A model generated the notes under the pieces. That model was not told the DNA's origin. It made no database searches and saw only the letters and a program-made list of their open reading frames with translations. A stretch of 64,000 bases of DNA from Cyclospora cayetanensis (Eukaryota; Apicomplexa; Conoidasida; Eucoccidiorida; Eimeriidae): positions 1 through 64,000 of the forward strand of contig NW_020312060.1 in the NCBI RefSeq assembly GCF_002999335.1, given 5' to 3'. This document shows, in pieces, positions 24,040-34,400 of this stretch (positions within the stretch are counted from its first letter, which is position 1; every line of letters begins with the position of its first letter). Made by a program: the position numbers and the translations under genes.

Positions 24040-24504
24040 CGGGGAGATTTGAAAAGTAGCTCTACAGTGCGCAGGAATGTATGCGCAAAGCCTGATAGAC
24101 AAAAGTGGTATTATGGTAGTCAGCGTGCAGCAGTGTATTTCGAGCTTGAAGGTTTCGTCCTGGCGGCTTGGCAGGCTTTTCAAGGTACATCAGAGGGCTA
24201 CAAGATACAGAAATTTGCAGCAAGGTGACTAGGACCATTTCCCATCCTCACAAATCAATTCTCGTTGTTTATCGATCTCCCTGGAAGTCAGCGGTGCCAT
24301 ATAGTGGTCAACAATGGTTTCCTGAAGAGGTATTTTAAAAACTCTCTGAGTAATTTGCGGACTTTGCCGGGCAGGCAAGTGACTTGTGTGGAGGCGCAAA
24401 ATTCACGTCGAGCCGTAAAAGCACTGCATTCTATGGGAAACGAGCGCCGAGAACACATTACACGGGAGAATCTGGTGAGGTGGGGTAAGGAACGCCAGCA
24501 TTAG
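24040..24504 (+). pseudogene. Integrase C-terminal GPF module and possible chromodomain remnant
   Basis: Broken frames carry FELEGFVLAAWQAFQGTSEG and KIQKFAAR (cf. F-x-V-G-D-x-V-W-L…K-L-x-x-R-W-I-G-P-F), GPFPILTNQF and IDLPGSQRCHIVVNNGFLKR (cf. Y-x-L-x-L-P…H-x-V-F-H-V-S-L-L-K-P-Y). The last stretch CVEAQNSRR…ENLVRWGK resembles the start and the L-V-K-W core of a chromodomain, the feature that defines chromoviruses. The GPF module is clear; the chromodomain is tentative. Confidence 0.55.
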
Positions 24505-25289
24505 CGGTTGACGGAGGAGCAGCTGTGGGCTTCGTTGCCTGCGCGAGAAATTGCCATTTTTGTCGAAAACGCTTGTCACACTAGAGAGCGTTCCTTGAGT
24601 TCCTTTCGTTGTTTAAGAAATGTTCTTTACTAGCGCATGCTCTGCTTGAAAAGTTTATCTGCACCTATATGCGTTGCTTGAACAGCTACCCGGTATTATT
24701 GTCAAGTATTTTGCCACACTGAGCTGTAAGCGCAGGCGCTCTCAGATATTCTCCCTACCTTCTTCCTCACGCGTCTTTGTGGCTTTGGTGTCCATTATCC
24801 TGCATGTATCAGCTGTAGCTGCATGTCAATGTTGCTCTCTTCGTTCTGAAGGCAATGCTAAACTAGTGTACTTTGATTTCCTTATGTATTTGTTTTCTTT
24901 TTCCTCATACCAGGGAAATCACACTTTTCAGCGACTCGACAAGAGCAAGCCGCCATGTCGGAGCCTTATGCTAATTTGACTCCTCATTCGTTGTTGGCTA
25001 GTGCATGTGTCGTTCTTCCCGCTGAACACTTTGGCAGATGATGCACACAATCGCCTATCTCGTTTGCAGCGGTTTTCGCGCTTCTGTGCGCCTGGGAAGT
25101 GGTAGAAGGGCGGGAGCGTTTTTACCTTCCCTCACACAGTTGGTGTTGACGGACAAGTACAGGGCGTTGAGGCGTGCTGTTATAACTGGCAAAGCGGGTT
25201 GGGGGGAAGATGTACCATGTTCAACTCAACTGAAGCACTGTCTGCTACACTAGGTGAGAATCTTGTACTAACAATTAGTACAGCGTTGC

Positions 25290-25690
25290 TTGTAGTTGCA
25301 GATCACTGGTGACTCGATATAAGAAGAAATAATGTGCGCATATGCTCTAGGTTCCAAGCCCAACTAGCTGTGAATGCTAGAAGTGCTTAGGGTGTGCAGT
25401 TACGCGCACCCTTATCTGCCCCTCTACCCTGGTTTCGGAACTCTGGGAAGGGCAGGCAGTTGAATGAGGGAATTCTGCTGTGGAGCACCCAAAAAGTCTG
25501 TGTTCAGCCTGCATTGAGCGAGGGAATAAGTTTATCGAGATACTTTAGAGGTAGTGTTATGCACACAGGATTGATTTCATGTGTTTAGAAAGTCTCGTCT
25601 GCAACAGGATACACGGAAAACCCAGCTACACAGTCAATTCTTTATCAATATTTAATAGTATAACGTGTGGTAGAAAGTGCTTATGCGTAG
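25290..25690 (+). repeat. LTR-like repeat, copy C (3' LTR of copy 2)
   Basis: Shares with reverse-complemented copy A the order CGATATAAGAAGA, GCATATGCT, GTGAATG, ACGCGCACCCTTATCTGCC (25400-25420) and the downstream TTTCGGAACTCTGGGAAG block. It sits at the 3' end of the pol remnants of copy 2. It is more diverged in its 3' half than D, and ends are approximate. Confidence 0.5.
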
Positions 25691-25699
25691 CTTGGCCCA

Positions 25700-26904
25700 G
25701 GCAGTGGCCGTTACTTCACTAACCGTCAGGAGAAAATAACCTAGCTAATAAGAGTCAGACCCCCAACCGCAATATACACAACAGTAATCTGAGCAGCCAC
25801 AACGCAAAAAAAAGCGTCTCATTCACGTCATGCAAGGGAGCTCTTTATTTCGAAAGGTACTATCAAAGCCAGAGTTGTGCATGCACCAAGTCAAAGAGTC
25901 TTGACAGAACTCAAGAAATGGCTTGGGATTATCAGACTGGACGAAAGTGTAGTTTCTGGTTAATTCCCTTGTAGCCGCATTATTTTATTGTCGAACAATT
26001 TATCCTCAGAACTAAGGGCAGACTCGAATGTTGGCGGTTGGACACCCCATCACCACAAGCCTTCCCCCCTGCTTTGCTCGCGCCTGCGCTCTCGAGTGCG
26101 AAAGCCATCACTCTGTTGGACTTCTGCGCATTTTTGCCTTCGAAGATTACGGCAAGATCCTTGGTGGGAGTTATTCTCGCCGAATGTCTATGCAAAAGCT
26201 GTCGGGCCTGCTACTTCTCAGCTGCGAGTGTAGGCAGGACTGAGAAACGGCAAACCTGCACTCAGCAACTCTGGAAGCCAAAGTGAGAGCAGCCGTCGTG
26301 TGCGTCCTTTGCTCTCTTCAGTTGGCTGTTGCGCATCTGGCGAAGCGCACATTACCTTCAGCGCCCGTATTCATGCATGCGAACAAACCCCTCACCTCCG
26401 CCTGCAGGAGCAATGGCGCCTCCCACCCTCTCCTGCGAACTTCTTGCATTTCATGAGCATCAGATATGTGCCTACTGCTACTGCTTGACACCCGGTAAAC
26501 CCTGCTAGCTTGCAGGGCTCACAGTGGCGTGCAAGTCTGCAGGAGCAACAGTTCAAAGGCGCAGCACAAACGCCAGACACCGCAAAGAGCATATCAAGAG
26601 CAAGTGCAAGAGCAGTCTCGGCGTCGGTGACATCAGAGAGCGCTGGAAGATACGTCAGCTCCGCCTCGAACAGCAGACAAGGCAGGCACAGGCGCCTTCG
26701 TCACCCAGCCTGACAGCAGCAGTCTCTGAAGGCGGCCGTCTCGCAGAAAGCAGGGGCATGGACGCCACGAGGGAAACAACCAACCAAGAGGAACAGGCAG
26801 CAGCAAGCACGAGGCGTAGTGCTTTTTCGTTGTTTTGCTCGAACGATCTTTGGCAAAAAGGGCCGTCGTGACCACTGCTCCTAATAATCTGCGTTCCAGC
26901 GGGG
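25700..26904. other. Intergenic stretch; possible small ORFs on both strands
   Basis: A minus-strand ORF at 26195-25980 (starting with HRHSARITPTKDLAVIFEGK) and a basic plus-strand ORF at 26524-26871 (ARHRKEHIKSKCKSS) look partly coding. Neither has a recognised family or a confirmed splice link. The latter may be a 5' exon of the gene that starts at 26905. The whole is treated as unresolved. Confidence 0.3.
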
Positions 26905-28036
26905 ATGGCAGGGCCAGTTCAAGAGCCTCATCACATATCTTCAGATCTCCCCGGATCAGAGGGGTTACCATGCCCCTTTTTCTGCAAATGCGCCCCTCCA
27001 ATGCCAGACCCCTGGCGTCCGCCGAACGCCTGTGATGATCTGCTGGGATTGCATCCGGAGAGGTAGGTGTAGTTTGTTAGTTCTTTCCAAGTAGTCAGCC
27101 TTGCGACTAGTTGCTGGCGGGTGCCGTCTTTTGCTCGAATCTTTCCTTCGATGGGCGTAGAGGCGTAGCACCGTGGCTTTGTTGCTCATATCCCACTTTC
27201 CCGCTGTGAAAGAGGCGTGCTGCAGGACGGCATTTGTGAAGCAGCAGGAAGCTCATTTCTGCGCGCGGCTTTGTCTGGCTACTTTAAGACCCCGTGCCAT
27301 ATACGGTCCTGGCCTTTTGTCTAACACCCTTCCGCACCAAACAAAATTCTTTTCCTTGCATCAGCCGCTGCCCCCCCTGCCCATACCCGAGGCTCACAGG
27401 TACCACCGCTTCACCCTCGTGGATCTTCTGGAGCACGAGTTGCCAGAAGCAAAAGGAGAAGCTCGGAGCGACGAGCAAGGATTCTTTTCTTCTCTCGCTG
27501 CAAGTGCTGCGGGGAACTCAAGTGGTGGCTGCAGTAACGGGGGCAGTACAGAGAAGAGCGCCAAGGCTACAGCGGCAACTATTGCCGCGTTCCTTCTTTC
27601 TGCTGCTCCTGCTGCCGCCCTGGGAGATCATGCCTTTCGCAAGGTGCACATGCAGCAGCAGCAGCTTTGTCAGGAGCAGCCTGCTCCGCCTGGCAGTGGC
27701 AGCATGCTGCGATCCTTCTCTGCCCAATTCGCTAGACCCCAGCAGCTGCAGCACCAACACGTTAGCAGCAGCAGCAGCGCTCTTGGTGCTGCACCCTCCT
27801 CTGTATGCAGCAGAAGAGGGAGGGCTGATAGTTACGTGGGCAGCGATGCTCAGAGGCCGCAGTGCATCCAGCAGCAGCAGCTGTTGCTGCAACAGCAGCA
27901 ACTAATGCTACAGCAGCAGCACCAGTACCTGAAGCAGCAGCAACTAATGCTTCAGCAACAGCAGGGGGGCAACGTTACACTCACTAGGCAAGAAAAAAGG
28001 AGGAAAATCAAGCGGAGAAAAGTGGACGACTGGTAG
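26905..28036 (+). CDS. Unrecognised Gln-rich protein with basic C-terminus
   Basis: Two-exon model: 26905-27062 and 27169-28036, about 341 aa. The donor is GAGAG|GTAGGT and the acceptor GGCGTAG|C, both phase 2. ATG 26905 is in good context. Residues 1-150 look like a compact domain rich in Pro, Cys and His (FFCKCAPPMPDPW, then CDDLLGLHPES, PRAIYGPGLL and HRYHRFTLVDLLEHELPE). I do not recognise the family. Residues 190-330 are low complexity: Ser, Ala and Gln runs from CAG repeats. The last 15 residues (RQEKRRKIKRRKVDDW) form a likely nuclear localisation signal, so a nuclear role is inferred only. Upstream exons cannot be excluded because a possible acceptor lies just before the ATG. Confidence 0.55.
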
Positions 28037-29950
28037 AAGCGCAGATGTCCTCTGTTTGGTCTCGCGGTGTCTGCGCTGTTTTGTTGCTGCCGTCCTTTCT
28101 TGCTTAGTGCTGCTGCACCCGGTGACCATAGGTCCTTCCTTTTGCATACTGGCGTTCATACTGGTGTATCTAAAGGGAATCATGTAGCTAGTACTAGAAT
28201 ATGGCTGGAAAGTCAGTTGTTTGCTGCTCTCCGTCGTTTTCTTCGTTTTTTAAAAAAAGCGGTTGCGCGCCTAAGCTCCGGTGGACTCAAAAACGATTTC
28301 TCATCGCCTACCTTCGATACTTCGCTGCTCTCTGGACAGCCGCTGCACCTCTATTTCACGTGTTCTGGTTTACGCTATATCGAACTGTCGCACATGCCGG
28401 CTGAAGAACAGAGCAGCATGGCGCATGCCGACCGTTAGTGTTGGCCGGCATGAATTTATACTAAGTGTGAAGGGATTGACAGGAAGCGCCTTCGCATCCG
28501 CATGTGCATCCGTGGCATCCCAAGCCATCGTGTGAGCCAGTAGTTTCACCTTGGTCTGCCCAATTAGCGAGTATGAGCTCTGCTATGGGCAGCTGAGTAC
28601 AAAGCCAAGCAAACAATCCATGCAGCCATCGCATGGGTCGACCCATACGTTTGGGTTTGCATTCAGGGTAAGCCTTGCGAAAATTCTCTACGCTTTTCAA
28701 TTTCGCATTTCTTTTTGTGCCCCCGCCGGCCCCCTGGCATCAAGATGAGGTTTGCAGTTCCCAAAAGCCCCCTCCAGTGTTGTCGCTCTGGAGAGCGAGG
28801 AAATATTAGCTGTGGGTGGAGGGGGAAATATGCTTTTGGGGTTGACAGGGGCATCTGCAGAAACGCAGTAGAGGCGGTCCTTTGGTGCCCAATGGTCTTC
28901 CCCCGTGAGCTAGCAAACGCAATTTACCATGCGTGTGCCAAAGTCATTGCAGCCGTATTGGTTGAAAAGTAGCATGTTACAGATTTTCCCCTGGTTGTAT
29001 CTCCGGAGGCTGTCGGAAAGAGCTCTCAATACCCCTGTGGTCACAGCGCCTGCCAGGAGGCGACTGCGTGCCATCTCCTGCGTCCAAGGATATCCATTCT
29101 TTAGGACTTAGGGGTATATTCCCCAAATTATGCCAGCAATTTCCTATCCAGCCCAATTATACAACATATCTGCTTCGCAAAACTCATGCTGCTGCGCGGC
29201 ATTCGCAAGCTGGGCATCATCGAGCCGTGGAGTCCACGCCGCAGCTGGCGAAGCAGCAGCAGCAGTAAATGCTCCACTACAAACAACGGCCGCCGTAGCA
29301 ATTACATTAGCCACTTTCCCATGTGTCAGACCCCCGTACTACCTTGTTGTTCCTAAAGGCTGCAGGTTTTTAAAAGTTCGTTCATGAAAAGCAAGCAGTG
29401 GAGCTCCTGAAGGGATCTTCCTATCAGAATTCACGGGGGTCACTTTTTCGGGCTGTGGTGGCCGTTAATCCCTGATTTTTATTTCATCATCTTCTTCTAC
29501 ACGGGGAGAAAGGCCATTTATATCGTCAGGCGGCAGCCTCCGCAACATCGACAGAGGCAGCAGGCACAACACCAACGTAGCAGGGCTTTAACAATGTCAT
29601 GGGGTAAGTAACTGCTACACAGACGTCAAGAAGTGGTCTTGGTGCCTGTAGACCAACCGTAATCGCGTAAGGACCAATGGGCAGCACTGCCGGCACTCAA
29701 GTAGCCTTGCGGACGAAAGAGAGATGGAAAAGAGGCACAGCGACTGAGTTCAGCCTGCAGGGTTCCGGCGCTCCATATACATGACGTAGAGAGCTCCATC
29801 CATTTTGCCTTCCCTCTCACCGCTGGAGTTCGTCACCGTCTCGCCCAGAGCTTCTCGCATGCCACCTCTCGACGGAGCAGGACACATGAAAGCTGCAATC
29901 GCAGCAAGAGCAGCAGCAATGCCACTAATTTGAGCAACAAAGGCCCTGGC
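28037..29950. other. Non-coding stretch between two plus-strand genes
   Basis: Contains the 3' flank of the 26905 gene and several short ORFs with no motif. A minus-strand frame at 29998-29750 (AAALAAIAAFMC then GKMDGALYVMYMERR) resembles a small membrane-anchored protein but overlaps the start of the plus-strand gene at 29951. It was not called. Confidence 0.35.
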
Positions 29951-30721
29951 ATGAAGCACGTTTGTGAGGATCGGGAAGGTCAAAGGGTACTTGGTCAAGT
30001 GCAGACGGCGCTAATGCCAACGGCAAACGCCGTAGATGGCCATCGCAGGATGGGAGGCACAGAGGTGAAAGACTCCCCTGCATCGCCTCCTGGCCAAACG
30101 CAGATTCATGACCAGCAGAAGCGGCAAGCATCTGATTACTCAGATTGTGGTGGCGGTTGTCTGCCGTTCGACGATGTGGTGCCCCTCATCGTGCATCCGC
30201 TTTTCGAAGAGAACCAATCTCGGTGTGCTCTGCCTGGCCCTCCCGCGCCTCCTCCAAACGTAAGACAGCAAAAGCAAAACCAACAGCTGCTGCACGAACA
30301 GCAGCAAGAGCTCCAGAAGCAGCAGCATGAGTGCTTGCAACAGATGAGCGAAGAGGGCGAGCTAGCCATGCGGTGGGAGTGTAGAATGGTGACCCCATGC
30401 ATGGGATTGGGATTGGACTGCCTATCTGGCGAAGGCTGCGGGCTAATCTTTTGTGATCGCCCTTTTTCACTGTTTAGCAACTGCTGCACCGTAGAGTTGC
30501 CGAGGCCCTTTCTGATCAATTCAAGAAACACGTGCACTACCGCCCATCCGCTGGGTTCCCAGCCCTCCATGAGTATCCCTGGACTCGCTGCCAAAAATGA
30601 GAAGGCGAAAATCATGACTCTACTTTCTCCTGCTGAGAAGGGTCTCCCGTTACCACGTGACGAGGATACCTGTATAGACACCTCAATCAAGCCCCTCAAG
30701 CTGTGTGTCGCCACGTGGTAA
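29951..30721 (+). CDS. Hypothetical protein with Gln-rich helix
   Basis: Single-exon model of about 256 aa. The first ATG in the frame is at 29951; the TTG at 29930 is ignored. Residues 60-110 are polar with a Pro-rich stretch (GPPAPPPN). Residues 110-145 form a Gln/Glu-rich, probably coiled-coil segment (RQQKQNQQLLHEQQQELQKQ). The Cys-containing part that follows (residues 150-195) is unusual and could hide an intron. No signal peptide, membrane segment or known domain was seen. The opposite strand also has a long frame (30714-30136), but its residues are Cys/Ser repeats typical of an antisense reading of CAG. Function unknown. Confidence 0.45.
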   Translation: MKHVCEDREGQRVLGQVQTALMPTANAVDGHRRMGGTEVKDSPASPPGQTQIHDQQKRQASDYSDCGGGCLPFDDVVPLIVHPLFEENQSRCALPGPPAPPPNVRQQKQNQQLLHEQQQELQKQQHECLQQMSEEGELAMRWECRMVTPCMGLGLDCLSGEGCGLIFCDRPFSLFSNCCTVELPRPFLINSRNTCTTAHPLGSQPSMSIPGLAAKNEKAKIMTLLSPAEKGLPLPRDEDTCIDTSIKPLKLCVATW

Positions 30722-31427
30722 AACTGTCACACACAGAGAGAGCTTTGGCACAGCACGCAGTCTTGGCATAGCATGAAGCACGAGAAGCATGTGGAGGAAA
30801 AGACCCATAGGGGCTGGCTTCTAGGCTTGGCGGTTTATAGAGCCAGTCTGCAGTGTGGATGAGGCTGTGCTTCTATGAGTTGTCATGCGTCTCCAGCAGG
30901 TTCATATGGGGATTTTTACCAGTTCGTATACCTATCGAATGTCCACGTTGTCTTATTTATGAATTTTCGCGTAAAATGTACTGGGCTCCAATGCAGGTCT
31001 TTTCGGGTTCAGCGAGCCAGGCTGTGTTCGCGAGTGCGCGTGTCCTTCAACGCTTCCGTGCATGGAGATGCCTAACATGAAAGTGCAGATTGGCAAGCAT
31101 CCGTGGTTGAGTATTTGTCTATTTGCTTATATCTAGGGTTCTAGAGGTGTTTAGCGCGTGAAGCCTATGCAGAAGCCATGCCAGAAATGTTCTTTTTTTG
31201 GAGTAAAAAGTCTTACGATTCTCTGGTAGATGCGTCTCACTACACGCAGCAGTCTTTACCATCCTGCTTGTCGCGTGTTGTTCTGCATATGTGTGTATGC
31301 TGTGTTTCCGGTAGCTTGGGTCGTTGATCGGGGTTTTGTCCTTTTCAGTGTCTTTGAAATGTGTATGATGGGTGTATGTTGGATGGTCTGAGGAATTTCC
31401 TGTTTCTGTCTTTGCTCTGAAATGCAG

Positions 31428-34400
31428 GAACACGGAGTATCAGGAATTTGCATCGGAGTACATATCCTCGCTGGAAGCTCAGCTTCATGCCAGAGGTGTG
31501 CTGACTCACAGTCTTCGAAATTCCGTGTCTTGATTCCATTCGGTCTTGCTGCTGCTTACTTGATCGCCTTGTTGTTCTGCGCTCGCCTCCCCTCAAAACA
31601 TATGCCTGTTTTCACTTTTTCCAAAAAGTCCGTTGATTGCGGCTGTGCCCCTCCGTCAGATATACCTCGGGTGCATCCGTTTATAGGTCCTATATGCGGA
31701 TCCCGCCTCTTCAGGCTTTCTTCACCTCCCCTCCTTTTTCTCTGCCAATGGCTGCGCAGCTACCCGTACCCGTATTATATCCTCTGATCCGTTTGTGTCT
31801 TCCACGGTGTTATTTCTGCTGGCATTGTACGTCAGCATGCACCTTTCATGCTTGCCTGTCTGTATGAGCTTGCCTTCTCCCTTGCCGTACACCTTGCTCC
31901 GCACATCGTCACCTTTTAATTGCTCGCCATTATTCATCCCCTTAGCTGGCCCTTATCGTGTGTATCTGCGACTGTGGATGCCTCTTTTTGCCTCACTAGC
32001 TCCGCTTCTCCCCGTCTTCTGCTTAAGATGCTTACGCTTTGCCTTCTCCCGATCATCCATGCCTTTTTCCGTTCAAAGTCTTTTGCGTTCTTCTCTCCAA
32101 CTTCAACATCAATTGGTCCGCCCAAAGGTAATGGGCCGTTCCATGTCACGTCCCCTCCAGCATCAATTTTGCTTTCATTTGTTTCTGCCACCTCAGGGCA
32201 AACTCCGACAAAGGGGGCCTCGACACTCGTCAACTTGTATGAAAGTGAATCTCAAAGTCTGCAGTACGAGGCAGCGCAGTCCACCACCTCTTCTCTCACT
32301 ATTGATCCAGATATTGAGATGGAGAGCCGCCAGGACAGCTCAAGCGATGCGAGCACTCACACCGACGAGCCTCCACTCATCCAAAGACACTCAACACTGT
32401 GCCTCAGCAAACCAGGGCCTAATCAGCAGCCTCTTAAGGACTGGTTACACCCCGGATACGATATATACGTGGTCACACTTCAGGAAGTCACCAGTAGGTG
32501 CACTCAGATCCGGATGACTTTGTGATCCCACATAGCACACCACTAGGGTGCACCATCAGCGATTTTCTGCCATCGCGCCGAATGAGACTCTAGGTTTTAT
32601 AGTTATAATTGCTCTAGGCGCCGACTTTGGGATACTCTGTCGCCGCATGCAGATGACAATATTTTTAGCACCATTGGCCTCTACCTGGAGGTCGAGCACG
32701 GCGAACGCTACCTACGAGTGAACATCGGGGACGGAAAGATATCGGGACTTGGCAAAGGAGCTTGGACAAAGAAGAAAGCTACTTGTAGGGAATGCTTCTA
32801 AGGCAACGTTTTTACCCCAAAGGAAGAACAGTGTACGGGCTACCGTACTCGGTTCTCAAGCGTCAGCGACAGCCTCTAGTGGCAGTCACGGCATACACTA
32901 AGGAGGTCTTGCATGTGATTTGTTTCTAGCGCACTTGAAACTGCACATTTTCGCCGGCGCTTTGCCTTCTCTCCGCAGCATTGGCTTGCTGGATTCGAAA
33001 GTCCGTATGCGGCCCCCAGGGACCAGTCAAACCACTTGCATACAAGGCCTTCTCCTTCAGTACGTTGCTGTGTCGGTTGGTCAACGCTACTCAGAGCTCA
33101 ACAGCTAGTTCCCTTTTGGGTCGGAACTTAGGGATAGACCTACGATGTTGCACGCGTATGGTGTTCTACGCCTCAGCAATGATAAATGGGAGCAAGGGTG
33201 CAGTTACGCTGGTGCTCAGTATTTACGATCAAGTTGTTTGCTTCGTCGGATGTCACATGCCGGCCTCAGGCGTTAAGGTCAGTCCAATGCACTTATGTAT
33301 CTCCGCCTCTCTCTCCCATGGCCTTTTTTCGCTACTCTTTCCCGCTGTGTTTCTGCGCATGTCCGTTTAACTGTGGCTCCATGCATGCATTCGCCTCCTT
33401 TGTATGCCGGGGTCCCTTTGAGTTGCAACAATTACTTTCCCTCAAGTTACTCGCTGCCTGGCTTTTCCTTCGTATGCAGTCAACTGTGGCCTTGTCTCCC
33501 CCTCCGTGTCTACGTTGAGCTGTTGCGTGAGTGGGAGTTTTTCTAGTTTAGTTGAACCATTGCCTTCATTCGAAGTATCTGCTGCGCTGATTGTATACTA
33601 TACACACCATGGTTTATGCGCCGCCGTTCCGCGTAGTTTCCGGTTATTTTCGCTAAGCACGTGAGCCTCTTGCCTATGTCTTTATATGTATCTGCATGCA
33701 CGTTGGTTGCATACACCTGTCCGAGCATGCATCCACGCCTTTTTATGTGTACCGTTGGTGCCATACTGCTGTAGGAGCGGTTACGCGCTCGCCAGCACAT
33801 CCGGAAAAAGCTGGGTCAAATTTATGGCAGCTCCATAGACGTCGACTTCGCACGTGTTTTCCATCACGTCATTTGGGCGGGGGACTTCAACTTCAGGCTA
33901 CAGGCCTCGCCGGAAGTGTACAGTAAGCCGCCACGCGTGCGGTGCAGCCAGATGCCACCCCGATGTGCTGATGTGTCGATATGCAGGACGCGTGTATAGG
34001 GATCTGCCGCTTCGTTTGTATCTGTGTGCGTGCACCGTCTTTACATTTGTATGGGTGCAAACGTAATATGTGGATGGGTGCACTGCCTTAAAGGCAGCTT
34101 TATATATTTATAGGAGCCGCTTCCGTATGCACATCGGGCATCCCACAAAGGTGGGGTCTAGCCTAATAGTGCGTCGTGTGCTTTTGGCAGTGATCACTAG
34201 GGTAGGGGTGAGGCGGTGAGGTTCGATAAGCTGGGGGCCCCTCAGCGACATCCGCCTTCCTTGTTTGCAATTAAGTCAAGGAAGTAGCTATGAGGTGTTC
34301 ACTCGTGCTCTTCTCGTTGTTGGCCACTCTGTGGGTAGTGGGGTCTATCTGCGCTACTTTTGCAGTGCCCCTGCTGCAAAAGCTGGATATTAAGGGGCTG

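Larger units (their letters stand above)
20040..25700 (+). mobile_element. Decayed Ty3/gypsy chromovirus-like LTR retrotransposon, copy 2
   Basis: Plus-strand element bracketed by LTR-like segments D (about 20040-20430) and C (about 25290-25690). The interior holds, in pol order, Gag-like DNA (20.9-21.3 kb), protease-like DNA (21.4-21.6), RT remnant (22.05-22.3), integrase zinc finger (23.36-23.5), integrase core (23.56-23.93), a GPF/GPY-type tail (24.05-24.35) and a possible chromodomain remnant (24.37-24.50). The protease-RT-integrase order is diagnostic of Ty3/gypsy (Metaviridae), not Ty1/copia. Frames change at least four times and stops are present, so it is inactive. Chromovirus-related elements have been reported in Eimeria tenella, which fits the host call. 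The tRNA primer site was not identified. Confidence 0.8.

Noticed and set aside
31795..32233. Alternative frames over the 5-phosphatase (plus 31795-32517 and minus 32233-31934)
   Set aside because: The frame at 31920-32525 ends in the YDIYVVTLQEV block that splices in phase to the next conserved exon.
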